A DNA stretch of 64,000 bases from Trissonchulus latispiculum (lineage: Eukaryota > Nematoda > Enoplea > Enoplida > Ironidae): positions 1 to 64,000 of the forward strand of contig JASAND010028276.1 of assembly GCA_030248195.1 (NCBI GenBank), in the 5' to 3' direction. Below the pieces are notes generated by a model, which was given only the letters and a program-made list of their open reading frames with translations, ran no database searches and was not told the DNA's origin. The position numbers and the translations under genes are program-made. The first letter of the stretch is position 1. Each line of letters opens with the position of its first letter. Below are positions 11,376 through 23,129 of this stretch, piece after piece.

Positions 11376-11804
11376 TCAGAGGGGGAAAAGACATCACCGG
11401 CAAAGTGGGGGAAAACAGTGGCTCACCCTGCTCGACTGGGACATGATAAAGATATATACAAAATCTAGCGCAAATGAAAGTTCGAGTCTTGTTTAAGATC
11501 ATAATACAAATAACTGTTCCCGTCGATTAAGTTTCGTGAGGCGTGGGCCAAAGTTGACACCCAAAAATGAAGCTAAAACCTAAGGATTTTTCAAATTTCT
11601 AAGATCATGCCAACTTACTGGTAAGAATTATATACAGGAGTTCCTTTTTGCATGAAGAGATTTGTGGATGTGCTCTATAACGTGGGCTAGTCGGATTTTC
11701 GCTAGGTCACACGGTTGAGAAATAGTGACCATCTTTTTCCCCACACATTTTCCACCTGAGGAGGAAAACAAAGGTGTGCTTTTCCCCCCACAGTTCTGAC
11801 TTAT
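11376..11804 (+). repeat. Direct repeat, copy 1 (copy 2 at 12146-12565)
   Basis: About 430 bp related along its length to 12146-12565. Shared blocks are ACATCACCGGCAAAGTGGGG, AAAGTTGACACCCAAAAATG, CAACTTACTGGTAA and TCGCTAGGTCACACGGTTGA. Each copy starts near GGGGGAAAA and ends near CTTTTCCCCCC, so each may be a short element with imperfect inverted ends. Confidence 0.8.
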
Positions 11805-11808
11805 TTAA

Positions 11809-11990
11809 GGTGCTGGTTTCTTTCGGTTGTTTTTGACTCAGACGGCTTTAATCCTTTGCTTAAATAGCTAAAACTTTCGTAATAACCTATTTTCGTGCTC
11901 TTTAAAATTCTGGGACCAGTCCCGTATTTTTAAGCGAAAAGATAATAAAAGTTTTGGTTTTTGCCATTATTCTCTCAGTACGGCGAAATG
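11809..11990 (+). mobile_element. TTAA-flanked element, 5' portion
   Basis: TTAA (11805-11808) then GGTGCTGGT. It matches 30971-31076 (ACGGCTTTAAT, TAGCTAAAACTT, TTCGTGCTCTTTAA, GGGACCAGTCCCGT) and runs straight on through CCCGTATTTTTA, so it is the uninterrupted counterpart of the copy split at 31076. The right end was not found. Confidence 0.7.
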
Positions 11991-12145
11991 GGGTCACTTT
12001 GGCCAATTTCAAACTTCAAGGTAACTCCCTGAATTCATTTTTGGGTCAATCTGGCCAATGTTTTTCAATGTGGAGGGCGCTTTGGTCTACAAGCTGATAC
12101 ATCATGTGCCTGCTCAGACCCACTTGTTTTTTAAAAATATAGTCG

Positions 12146-12565
12146 GGGGAGGTAAAAAACATCACCGGCAAAGTGGGGGAAAACAATGACTCACCCTGCT
12201 AAGACTGGCACATGATAGAGCTACAAAATCTAGTGCAAATGAAAGTTCAAGTCTTGTACTTAAGATCATAATACAAATTACCGTTCCTGTCGATTGAGCG
12301 TTCGTGTGGCATTGGTCCAAAGTTGACACCCAAAAATGGCCCAAAAACCTAAGGATTTTTCAAACTTTCTAAGATTATGCCAACTTACTGGTAATAGTTA
12401 CAGAATTTTCTTGGTGCATGAAGGGGTTTGTGGATGTGCTCTATAACGTGGGCTAGTCGAATTTTCGCTAGGTCACACGGTTGAGAAATAGTGACCGTCT
12501 TCCCCCCCCCACAGTTTTACCACCGGAGGGGAAAAACAACGGTGTGCTTTTTCCCCCGCAGTTTC
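12146..12565 (+). repeat. Direct repeat, copy 2
   Basis: Counterpart of 11376-11804, about 85-90% similar by eye. The spacing of about 770 bp could suggest a short LTR pair, but the ends are not TG..CA and no primer-binding site is apparent. Confidence 0.75.
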
Positions 12566-13537
12566 GTTTTTCTGATCTAAGAAAAAATAACGACTAATTG
12601 TTTGCTCATTTGAACTGTTACCCCCCAATAGACCTTCCGCTACCGAAAAACGCTATACGACCTGCCCCTGTGGAGGAATGCTGGCAAATATTTCCAGGGG
12701 GACAAATCATGCGGATAACAAGAAAATGAGGGTCCATTAGCAACATTTTTGTGATATTATGAACTATGGGCATTCCAGAGAGTTTCATAGGTGTAGATCT
12801 GCAAAATACTACTCCCGAAATGGATGACACCTGAACACTTTTGTGCGATTTTGCCACCCATCAAAAATAATACTCAATTTCTGGCAGGTTAATATTGCAA
12901 AAGGTGTATTTTATCATTGCAAGTTAACACAGAAGACGATTGAATTATATATAAATTACAGGAGAAAATAAGATTTTGCAGACAAAAAATCTTAGTTTCC
13001 TAGCAATGTTGGGCCATTACTAAGCTTGACTTGCCTGATGGGTGATATTGTGCCTGGCTGTTGGCAACAAATTGCGTTTTATGCCTTTAAATGCCATTTC
13101 TGTGCTATTATTGTGGTAAAGGAACGAAATGGTATCTTTTTTCCCCACCCCCATCTTTTTTACCCCATTTGCGGGGGAAAACGATGGTTTATATTGAAGC
13201 TAGCCCGTGTGAAGTACAACCAAATGCCGATTTTAGTGGTGTATAGACAGTACAGGTCAAGCCCAACGTGCTGGTATATAAACCGTCTGGCTAGCCACAG
13301 TCTGTTGCGAGTTTATTATTTCGAAAATCGTTGTTTTTTACCCCCCCCCCCTGACTATAGTCACGCGGGGAAAAACCCACGTCAGATTTTTGGCCAGAAA
13401 TTTTTAAAACCCATATGCGGGAAACACCCACCCCGCAGTTGCCAGGAGCATTTCTAATCGTTCCAAATAAAAGAGCGGGTTGTTTTTAGCATACCTGCAT
13501 CAAAATATATTAGATTTGTTGAAAAAGTGAGGTCAGT
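12566..13537. other. Foldback interior continued, no gene recognised
   Basis: AT-rich DNA. A 143-codon open frame at 13026-13457 spans several pyrimidine tracts and looks random. Confidence 0.4.
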
Positions 13538-13968
13538 GACTTGAAAATTTGGTATGCTTAACACATAAACATAATATATAGGCAAATTTTGGAAATGTTT
13601 TAAAATTGTTTATTTTCGGCAGTTTAAGCACCCTATCGTGTAGAAAACGTGTGTTTCCAGTATTTAGGGCCAAACTAGATTCATTTTAGGGCAAAAATAA
13701 GCATTTTTGGCCAAAATTGAAATTTTGGCTTGAAACGGCACCATGTCCGATTTAGATCCCCTAGACGACCCATAACAGAACAAACCCGGGTAAAACCTAT
13801 ATCAATTTAATCTATAGACTCTACTAAACAAATGTATGTATTGCTAATGTTTAGAAAAATAGTCAATTTGCGAAAGTGGGTTTTTTCCCGCATGTGGGTT
13901 TTTTCGGCCAACTCCAGGTCACCCCCAGGTCGCACCGGAGGGGTTAGTGCAGTGTGGCATATATCATC
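13538..13968 (-). repeat. Right arm of the foldback pair
   Basis: Reverse complement of 8533-8980. The arm boundaries (GATATATGCCACACTGC inverted) lie near 8533 and 13968. No clear target-site duplication outside the arms. Confidence 0.85.
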
Positions 13969-15567
13969 ATGAAGCGCAACAGATGCCCTACACATACATA
14001 CAATCCGCTTTGGTCTAGGTCTTTCCAGTAGTTCAGGGTGGCCAGCCAAAGTGCCAAATTTCGGCACTTGGACGGACCAAAATTTTCGAAAATTTCAAAG
14101 TCCCAAAAAATCTGCAGGGAAGCAGCGGGAGCGACAATAATATAGCCTCTAGGGTTATTTTGGACGCTCTTCAAGATGGCTACTAATGCATAATTTATTT
14201 CACGTTCCAAAATCCGTTTCTCAAAAAAGGGGAAGTTTCGGATCTCAGCTTTCTTTGCAATTAAGGGGTGGAGGCTACGAATTACACTAAACGTTCAATG
14301 TTGGAACAGCTAGCAAGTCTTTTGCCACATAATAGTATTAGGTTTAGTATAAAATAGTTTAAAGTTTGAAAGAATTCCATGCAGCGTAGCGTCCTGTGGA
14401 GCCATCAGAAGTTGGTGTTGTCGGTCCAAAGCTCGACATGACGCATACACAACTTCGCCTCGCCCTGATCGCAAGGAACGGTACCCAAATTTTGCAGAAA
14501 TAGTTCTGACATATAGTGCTTTGATATCGTGTAAAATATCTCTAGACCACGACATTCTTTTCTGTGCGATGCAATCAAAGTGCGAAAAATTAGGTGTTGT
14601 AGGTCTATACCGGTGGAGGTTAACTAACGTCTAATGAGCTGTGGTTTATCAAAGGAGCCCAACTTTGCTCCAATTAATACTCCAAGTATATGTCTTAACT
14701 TGTGTGGAAATGACGTGACTTCGTTAATCCCTGCGTTCGCAGTGCTAGATTACATTATCGATATTGTCGCTGTTATTTGGTGCCATTTCGAAGATGTGAG
14801 TCAATTACTCCAAAGTATATACTGTGGCAGAATCGGCTGAACTTTGCGCATTACAGGCCAGTGAGTGTACAAAGATGTGCAGAAAGCTAGGTCACTAAAT
14901 CTCGCTACAATGTTTAGAAAATGCTAGATTGATTTCTCGAAGTAGGGATGGCGATCGCTCCAAAAAGCTCTAAGACAGCTGTAAGCGCATACTGAACGAA
15001 GGAAGCGTCATATCAAAAAAACGGATTTCATATTCGGATTCAGCAGGACAAATAACCCCTATAAGAACCTGTTTGACCCCATTTTTACTGCGCTTATCTA
15101 GCTTTACAGGCCAATAGGTAGGGTTGGTTTTTTCCGGAGAAAAGTCGAGCGGAAAAAGTATATACTTTTTTTCCGACTTTTTCCCGCTGTCCATATCATG
15201 TCAGAGCTTCTCAAAATTTGTGTCTGTAACATTTGTAGCCTGTCTTAACGAATATTTCGGCATGTACAAATGCTATTTGAACACTTTTATTAGCTTTTTG
15301 GCGTATCCAAACTACGCAATTGCGAAAAATTTTGTCCAAACAAGTTTCAACATACTATGGGCGCAATTCCCTAGTTATATACCTTAGTTTCTGGGAGCAG
15401 TGAGAACTTCCGTGTGCATAATTTTTTATTCTTTCCCAACTTTGGATTTTAGATGTAAGCATAATGTTCTTTTGCTAGTTTTCATTTATATACAAAAGAT
15501 GTATATACCATCACCCGGCATGTTTTGTCCTTGCGGGCGAAAGCAAGCAGGGCTTCAGTGTTGAAAC
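13969..15567. other. Intergenic DNA, no gene recognised
   Basis: About 1.6 kb of near-neutral composition. The open frames are short (under 90 codons) and show no motif. GTATATAC-type motifs recur around 15160 and 15490-15510. Confidence 0.4.
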
Positions 15568-16389
15568 AACAAAGAACAGTGGTCTGTCGTGATTAAGAGC
15601 ATAGCTGTTGGCTGGAATTTTTAAATTGAACAGTTGATTTCAAAAATAATGAGTTTCTCGACAAAAAGTGACAAGGTCGGGATCAAGCCGATAATTCACC
15701 AGAGCTGAAAAAGCTTTTTGAAAAAACCCATTTTTCCAACTAAAATGTGTATATACTCTGGCGTCCTGCCAAAAACTATGTATATTAAATGAGATATATA
15801 TTGTTGCCCACCCTAAACTTTTTACTTTGATATGTTGGCTAACGATAGGCGAAAAAGTAGCTCTCTCCGACGATGTCGTGCCAACCCGCTCGTAGCCCCC
15901 CCTAAGCAGCTTTGGTTTTAAGTATGACTACGCTTGCTGGATTTTTACCTACGCGTTCAAATAGGGACAAATTGAAACTTGATTAACGTATTGTGAGGGT
16001 TGTTGTTTAGGCACCATGAACAGAAATTTGGTAATTTAAAAAATTAAAGAAAATAGATTAGATTCCTAAATTAAATATTAAATTGAAATGAAAAACATTT
16101 GTTCGCCTCCAAATTATTATATACATGAGCATAAGGAAATGCTATACAGTTCCCAAGCCTGCTTAGGAAGTGTCCGCCGGGACTTGAACCCGGGACCACC
16201 CCAGACTCGAAAGCCTGGGTTGCTCTGCCACTGAGCTACGGCCACTCGTAAAGAAGGAACAGGCTTGGAAATGTGTTATTGTTTTGTGGGAAGAATTGTT
16301 TTCAGGTTGGAAAAAAACAGATCAAAGAGCACGAACATTTTCAGAATTTAAGGAGAAATAAAATTTAGAGATGTGTAGATTTCATGAAG
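15568..16389 (+). repeat. Tandem duplication unit, copy 1 (intact)
   Basis: 15568-15925 matches 16489-16850 and 15977-16389 matches 18794-19207, both at very high identity. The second copy is therefore this unit broken by two insertions. The unit contains a tRNA-like sequence on the minus strand. Confidence 0.85.
16170..16245 (-). tRNA. tRNA-like sequence, copy 1 (possible pseudogene)
   Basis: On the minus strand 76 nt fold as a cloverleaf. The acceptor GTGGCCG pairs with CGGACAC (one G-A mismatch), the D arm is GCTC-AGTGGCA-GAGC (box A) and the T arm CCGGG-TTCAAGT-CCCGG (box B). The anticodon arm is irregular: CCCAG/CTGGG encloses ten bases, GCTTTCGAGT, so Glu(TTC), Arg(TCG) and Ser(CGA) all remain possible. 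No CCA is encoded. CCAAGCCTG and CAGGCTTGG flank it as an inverted repeat. It may be a tRNA pseudogene or SINE head. Confidence 0.6.
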
Positions 16390-16843
16390 TCATGAAGTAA
16401 AAATACAACTGCAATATATACCGGTAGAAATTTGAACAAGTAATAAAAATGCTCCTACGGAGCATGAAAAAGTAATATGGGTGGTGGTCAACAAAGAACA
16501 GTGGTCTGTCGTGATTAAGAGCATAGCTGTTGGCTGGAATTTTTAAATTGAACAGTTGATTTCAAAAATAATGAGTTTCTCGACAAAAAGTGACAAGATC
16601 GGGGTCAAGCCGATAATTCACCAGAGCTGAAAAAGCTTTTTGAAAAAACCCATTTTTCCAACTAAAATGTGTATCTACTCTGGCGTCCTGCCAAAAACTG
16701 AGTATATTAAATGAGATGTATATTGTTGCCCACCCTAAACTTTTTGCTTTGATATGTTGGCTAACGATAGGCGAAAAAGTAGCTCTCTCCGACGATGTCG
16801 TGCCAACCCGCTCGTAGCCCCCCCCCAAACAGCTTTGGTTAAG

Positions 16844-17190
16844 CAGGATATTTTTTACAGGGGGGGGGGCGGGGGCCCCCCCGAAATTGACCTTCCTCCC
16901 CAAAATGCCTTCCCCCCCCCCGAAATCCCCGGGATTTTTTGGGGCCCCAGATTTTTGCCAAAATAGGCTAATTTTCAAAAATTTTCCGGCTTCGCCGGAG
17001 ATTTTTTCGTAAAATGGCTATTTTTAGCTTAAATCCTGGCATTTTTGAGAACTTTTTGCCTTTCTACGTGTAAAATACGCAAAAAAATACCACTTTTTAG
17101 TTCATTTTTGCAAAAAATCTTCCCCCCCCCGGGTCCGGGGGGGCCGGCCGGGAAGCCCCCCCCGAAAAAAATTCCCTAAAAAATACCCTG
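16844..17190. mobile_element. MITE, 347 bp, CAGG(A/G)TATTTTT ends, TSD TTAAG
   Basis: The left end CAGGATATTTTTTACAGG and right end AAAAATACCCTG are flanked by TTAAG (16839-16843 and 17191-17195). The uninterrupted paralogue near 15920 reads GGTTTTAAGTAT, which supports insertion at this site. Confidence 0.88.
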
Positions 17191-17197
17191 TTAAGTA

Positions 17198-18791
17198 TAG
17201 TAAGGTTCGAAAAAAAATACACCGGCCGGGTCCGAAAAAAATACACCCACCCTAACTCAGGCTAGAAGCTACGGAGCCCAGCCAAACTGTACACCATAAT
17301 AGCGCAAGCTTATTTATATCCAGCCATGGTATGGCTGTTTCCCTAAGGCCCCGCACTCACGCAGGCTGAGGACTCAAAAATGGTACTATGAAAAAGTTGG
17401 TTTTCAACTTTTGGATCAGTTGGCAACTTTTTGGCTCTTGTTCGCTACACTAAAGCTATAGTAGCACCTATTGTTTTAACAAAATACACATTGCTTCTAG
17501 TTTTTTTTGCAATAGGTTCGGGCGCACCTGCGCCGCACAGTTGCGCAACAGCGGGTGTATTTTTTTTGGACCCGCTGGGCACTTGGGTCCGAAATAAAAA
17601 TACACCTAAAAATTCTTATTTTAGCTGCTAGAAATCAACCAGGTGTCGAGTTTCCGCGTTTTTAACAGCATTTATGGCTGTAGCATGCGCTGACGGTCTC
17701 CTGGGTTGGTTCCAAGGGGTCAATCTTTATCTTACTTATATATAGTGTCGATGATTGGCTTGAAAATTTTGTCCTCAACTGAGCAGAACTTTACTGGAAT
17801 GACTTTTAGCGCTGTTTTATGCTAGCATTCACAGCTATAGCAGTGATTCCAGCAATACTGATTCAATTTTAGAAACGAGTAGACTGTAGCTACTGCATTT
17901 TCAGGACCTCAAGCCGCTGCAAATTGCTTGCTACAGTCTAGGTAACAAAAGTCTACGATATTCCGGGTAGTTAGAGCATTGAAACGAGTTGAAAAAGTCA
18001 GGACAATTACGAATCTACAGTGAACGTAATAAAATAAAACCATATGGTAAACTATAACGACTTTTGCTACGGTCACATGCTCAGATCGGGCTGCCAGGTT
18101 CCTCAGCAGACAAGCTTTCAGCACTGAACTGAAAACTCTCAATTTTTTCGAGTTTGAATGAGCTAAATGATGGTTTATAATCAATTGTGCCAATGGCTAG
18201 AGAATTAAAAACAACGTAGACGGCCCCTTCCGGTAGGCATTGGGATTCCAGAACTGTTAACAGCCATGGCCATCTATGACGGTTTTCAGAAGGTCTTCTA
18301 GATGTCTGCCGAATATTTATTCGTTGTCGTTACGTTTGTTAAAAATAAAAAAACAAAACATGGCCACTGAATAAGCAACATTATAGACATTACTGCGTGA
18401 TAAAAACAGTATCGGACCAGATGAACAAATTTTTCGGGCCATATGCGGTAGGCGGCCTATCTAATGAAAATTAACCACCATAGACTGGAAAGATGGGTCA
18501 ATAGTCAACGGAAAATGCATGGGCAGCATCCGTATATACGATTTGTATAGTAATTTTGGCACTAGATAATGAAAGGGCGAATTTTTGGCCCTGTATTTTT
18601 TTCGGTCCGAAAAAAATACAGTCAATTTTCAAAATTTTTCTGAAAGTACAGCCCTTGCCCGGGAACTTTGTGCATCGGAAGAAACTAGACCCCACCCCAC
18701 ACATGCTGGGCCATATCCAGGATCTCTACGGCAATCCTATAAAAAGTAATCCAAAAAGTTGCCAAATCGTATTTTTTTCGAACCTTTACTA
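17198..18791. mobile_element. TA-flanked element, 1.6 kb, TAGTAAGGTTCGAAAAAAATAC ends
   Basis: The left end TAGTAAGGTTCGAAAAAAA and the right end read inverted (TAGTAAAGGTTCGAAAAAAA) match but for one inserted A. TA dinucleotides flank both (17196-17197 and 18792-18793), as in Tc1/mariner-type insertions. TCCGAAA(A)AAATACA motifs recur inside (17225, 17590, 18605). No transposase frame is visible, so it is non-autonomous. A 66-codon open frame at 17431-17631 is unrecognised. Confidence 0.8.
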
Positions 18792-18984
18792 TACTTGATT
18801 AACGTATTGTGAGGGTTGTTGTTTAGGCACCATGAACAGAAATTTGGTAATTTAAAAAATTAAACAAATAGATTAGATTCCTAAATTAAAAATTAAATTG
18901 AAATGAAAAACATCTGTTCGCCTCCAAATTATTATATACATGAGCATAAGGAAATGCTATACAGTTCCCAAGCCTGCTTAGGAA

Positions 18985-19060
18985 GTGTCCGCCGGGACTT
19001 GAACCCGGGACCACCCCAGACTCGAAAGCCTGGGTTGCTCTGCCACTGAGCTACGGCCAC
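18985..19060 (-). tRNA. tRNA-like sequence, copy 2
   Basis: Identical over its 76 nt to the copy at 16170-16245, with the same inverted CCAAGCCTG/CAGGCTTGG flanks. The copies match because the surrounding segment was duplicated. Confidence 0.6.
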
Positions 19061-19207
19061 TCGTAAAGAAGGAACAGGCTTGGAAATGTGTTATTGTTTT
19101 GTGGGAAGAATTGTTTTCAGGTTGGAAAAAAACAGATCAAAGAGCACGAACATTTTCAGAATTTAAGGAGAAATAAAATTTAGAGATGTGTAGATTTCAT
19201 GAAGCCT

Positions 19208-19373
19208 GCCGAGTGGGCTAAATTTCAGGTGAAACATTTTGAAAAAACAATTTGGACTCACCCCCCAAGAAAACGTACGGCAACAGAGAAATAGGGGTCC
19301 CCCAATCCAAACACCCCCCCAAATTTTTGATAAGTTGGGGTCCCCCAATCCAAGCACCCCCCGAACCCGTTAC
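19208..19373 (-). repeat. C-rich satellite fragment
   Basis: Contains GGGGTCCCCCAATCCAA and GGACTCACCCCC(C)AAG, words of the right-arm satellite. It leads into the MITE at 19374. Confidence 0.7.
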
Positions 19374-19813
19374 CATAGGTGTGGCTGGCAAAAAAAGTGG
19401 GGGTGGGGGTTCAGAAAAAAGTAGGGAGGGGGGTCGCGAAAAGTCGATTTGGGGGGAGGGGTAAGAAAAATTTTCTAGGGGGGTCGGCGAAAAATTTCGA
19501 AAAAAGTCGGTTTTACGTTAAAAAATTGAAACATTTTCTCAATGTATATACAGCTATTTTTAACGATTTTTAGCTTAATTAAGCGAATTCTAGCAATTTT
19601 TCGCTAATTTTTGGAATTTTTTGGAGAAATTTCGAATTTTTACTACAAATTTTCAAAAATTTAGGTACATAGGGGTTTGAAAATTTTTAGGGGGGAGGGG
19701 TCTGAAAAAATCGATTTGGGGGGAGGGGTAGGAAAAAATTTTTAGGGGGGGTTGGCGACCCCTCCATTTGGGGGTAGGGGTCCCCCCCACCCCCCCCTCC
19801 TAACACACCTATG
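19374..19813. mobile_element. MITE, 440 bp, CATAGGTGT / ACACCTATG, exact TSD CCCGTTAC
   Basis: CCCGTTAC flanks both ends exactly (19366-19373 and 19814-19821). The left part matches 5156-5528 (GTGGCTGGC, AGTGGGGG). It is inserted in the satellite, whose phase resumes after the duplication. Confidence 0.95.
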
Positions 19814-19821
19814 CCCGTTAC

Positions 19822-20228
19822 CCCCAAATTTCAGATAAATTTCGGATAAAAAATTAAGACTCTCCCCCAAATTTCGAATCCCCCTACCACCCGTTTCCCC
19901 CTAATTTCAGATAAATTTCGGGATCAGGTGGGGTCCCCCAATCCCCCTAATTTTAGCTAAATTTCAAATTCAAATGACGAAAAAACCAATTTGGACTCAC
20001 CCCTAAGTAAACGTATATATATACGGCAACAGAGAAATAGGGGTCCCCCAATCCAATTCATTCAATTTTCGGGTTCAGGTGGGGTCCCCCAATCCCCCAA
20101 ATGTTAGCTAAATTTCAGATTCGGGTGACGAAAAAACAGTACCAAAAACAATTTGGACTCACCCCCAAGAAAACGTATATATACGGCAACAGAGAAATAG
20201 GGGTCCCCCAATCCAAACACCCCCCCAC
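19822..20228 (-). repeat. C-rich satellite array, right arm, segment 1
   Basis: Reverse-complement words of the left array: CAGATAAATTTCGGATAAAA, CTCTCCCCCAAATTTCGAAT, CCACCCGTTTCCCCC. GTATATATACGGCAACAGAG occurs twice. Confidence 0.9.
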
Positions 20229-20668
20229 CATAGGTGTAAGGTGGGGGGGGGGGGGGGGGGGGGGGGTGGGAGTCGCGTCGAAGGCGCGAAAATTGACCAA
20301 AAATAGGGTGTTATTAGGGTATATAAATTTTGCAAAAATTTTCAAAAAGTCCCAAATTTTTGGCTTAATGTATATACTTGTTATTGCGAGAAATACACGT
20401 TTTTAATAGTTTTATGGGCTTTTTGACTGAATATTAGCTTTCTTTTGAACTTAGAAACACCTGGACAATCAAGTTTTGGAGTTTAAAACCACTGTCTAAT
20501 GTAAAAATTACTTCATGATTCGATGTTTATTAGTATTACAAACGGCTGAAAATGCGATTTTTGACATAAGAATTGAAAAAATTTTGGGGGGAGGGTTGGG
20601 GGGGTCTCCAGAGGGCCCCAAAAAAATGTTGGGGGTGCCCCCCACCCCAAATCTCCGTTACACCTATG
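20229..20668. mobile_element. MITE, 440 bp, CATAGGTGTAA / TTACACCTATG
   Basis: The terminal inverted repeat matches the family. The flanks CCCCCCAC and CCCCCACC are near-identical 8-mers, though low complexity weakens them as proof. The interior equals that of 4686-5594, with a run of about 22 G after 20241. Confidence 0.8.
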
Positions 20669-23110
20669 CCCCCACCCCCCAAATTTTTGATACGTTGGGG
20701 TCCCCCAATTCAAACACCCCCCAACCCGTTACCCCCAAAATTCAGATAAATTTCAGATAAAAAATTAAAACTCTCCCTCAAATTTCGAATCCCCCTACCA
20801 CCCGTTTCCCCCTAATTTCAGATAAATTTCGGGATCAGGTGGGGTCCCCCAATCCCCCAAATTTTAGCTAAATTTCAGATTCAGATGTCGAAAAAACCAA
20901 TTTGGACTCACCCCCTAGTATACGTATGGCAACAGAGAAATAGGGGTCCCCAATCCAAACACCCCCCACTATTTCGGGGGATCAGGTGGGTCCACCACTA
21001 ATTTTACCACCCGTTTCCCCCAGATTTCAGATAAATTTCGGGATCAGGTGGGGTCCCCCATTCCTCAAATTTCAGCTGTGGAGGGGCACCCGTTTCCCCC
21101 CAAATATTAGGACTCCCCCCCAAATTTCAAATTCAGGTGGGGTCCCCCAACCCAAACACCCCCCAATCCCTTAAATCAACCCGTTAACCCCCCCAATTTC
21201 ACATAAATTTCGGATAGGGTAGTTTACCCCAAATTTCAGATTAAATTCGGGGGATCAGGTGGGGTCCCCCAATAATTTCAGATTTATTTCGGGGGATCAG
21301 GTGGGGGCCCCCAATTTAACCCAAACACCCCCCAACCCGTTAACCCCTAATTTCAAATAGATTTCGGATAAAAAAAATTACGTATGACTCTCCCCTAAAT
21401 TTCGAATTCCTCTAGCACCACTCGTTTCCCCCATCGACTCACCCACAAGTAAACGTGTATACGGCAATTTCGAAAAAAATTGGACTCTCCCCCAAATTTC
21501 GAATTCGGGTGGGCTCCCCCAACCAAAACACCCCCCCCCCCAACCCGTTAACCCCAAATTTCAGATAAATTTCGGATTTCGGATAGGGTTGTTTACCCCA
21601 ACTTTCAGAAATTTTACCACCCGTTTCCCCCAGATTTCAGATAAATTTCGGGATCAGGTGGCCACCCGGCACCCGTTTCCCCCCAAATATTAGGACTCTC
21701 CCCCTAATTTCAAATTCAGGTGGGGTCCCCCAACTCAAACACCCCCCAATCCGTTAACCCAAAATTTCAGATAATTTCGGATAGAAAAAATTCCCCCCAA
21801 TTTCGAATCTCCCTACCACCCGGCACCCGTTTCCCCCCAAATATTAGGACTCTCCCCCAAATTTCAAATTCAGGTGGGGTCCCCCAACTCAAACACCCCC
21901 CAATCCGTTAACCCAAAATTTCAGATAATTTCGGATAGAAAAAATTAGGACTCTCCCCTAAATTTCTAATCCCCCTACCACGCCCCCCAACCAAAATTTC
22001 AGATAGAAAAAATTTCGCAAACACCCCCCAATCCGTTAACCCAAAATTTCAGATAATTTCGGATAGAAAAAATTAGGACTCTCCCCTAAATTTCTAATCC
22101 CCCTACCACGTCCCCCAACCAAAATTTCAGATAATTTCGGATAGAAAAAATTCCCCCCAATTTCGCAAACACCCCCCAATCCGTTAAATCAAAATTTCAG
22201 ATAATTTCGGATAGAAAAAATTAGGACTCTCCCCTAAATTTCTAATCCCCCTACCACGCCCCCCAACCCAAACACCCCTAACCCGTTAACCCCAAATTTC
22301 AGATAAATTTCGAATAGGGTAGTTTACCCCAAATTTCAGATTAATTTCGGGGGATCAGGTGGGGTCCCCCAATAATTTCAGATTTCAAATTCAGGTGGGG
22401 TCCCCCAACTCAAACACCCCCCAATCCGTTAACCCAAAATTTCAGATAATTTCGGATAGAAAAAATTCCCCCCCAATTTCGAATCCCCCTACCACCCGGC
22501 ACCCGTTTCCCCCCAAATATTAGGACTCTCCCCCAAATTTCAAATTTAGGTGGGGTCCCCCAACTCAAACACCCCCAATCCGTTAACCCAAAATTTCAGA
22601 TAATTTCGGATAGAAAAAATTAGGACTCTCCCCTAAATTTCTAATCCCCCTACCACGCCCCCCAACCCAAACACCCCTAACCCGTTAACCCCAAATTTCA
22701 GATAAATTTCGAATAGGGTAGTTTACCCCAAATTTCAGATTAATTTCGGGGGATCAGGTGGGGTCCCCCAATAATTTAAGATTTCAAATTCAGGTGGGGT
22801 CCCCCAACTCATACACCCCCCAATCCGTTAACCCAAAATTTCAGATAATTTCGGATAGAAAAAATTCCCCCCAATTTCGAATCCCCCTACCACCCGGCAC
22901 CCGTTTCCCCCCAAATATTAGGACTCTCCCCCAAATTTCAAATTCAGGTGGGGTCCCCCAACTCAAACACCCCCAGGCCCCAATCCGTTAACCCAAAATT
23001 TCAGATAATTTCGGATAGAAAAAATTAGGACTCTCCCCTAAATTTGGGATCAGGTGGGGTCCCCCAATAATTTCAGATTAATTTCGGGGGATCAGGTGGG
23101 GTACCACCCG
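20669..23110 (-). repeat. C-rich satellite array, right arm, segment 2
   Basis: About 2.4 kb of the satellite in inverted orientation relative to 6576-7869. Higher-order blocks starting CCACCCGGCACCCGTTTCC recur near 21661, 21813, 22493 and 22891. No coding sequence is supported. Confidence 0.9.
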
Positions 23111-23129
23111 TTTCCCCCAAATATTAGGA

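Larger units (their letters stand above)
16489..19207 (+). repeat. Tandem duplication unit, copy 2 (split by two insertions)
   Basis: Homologous to 15568-16389 but interrupted by the MITE at 16844-17190 and the TA-flanked element at 17198-18791. About 53 bp present in copy 1 (roughly 15925-15977) is absent between the insertions. Copy 1 supplies the empty sites. Confidence 0.8.

Noticed and set aside
11376..12565. LTR retrotransposon with 430-bp LTRs
   Set aside because: The interior is only about 340 bp, ends are not TG..CA, no primer-binding site, and the copies are too diverged for a recent pair.
13026..13457. 143-codon ORF
   Set aside because: Passes through homopolymer tracts of the foldback interior, with no motif or splice logic.
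16170..16245. Assigning an amino-acid identity to the tRNA-like sequence
   Set aside because: The anticodon loop is irregular (ten bases between CCCAG and CTGGG), so Glu, Arg or Ser cannot be separated by eye.
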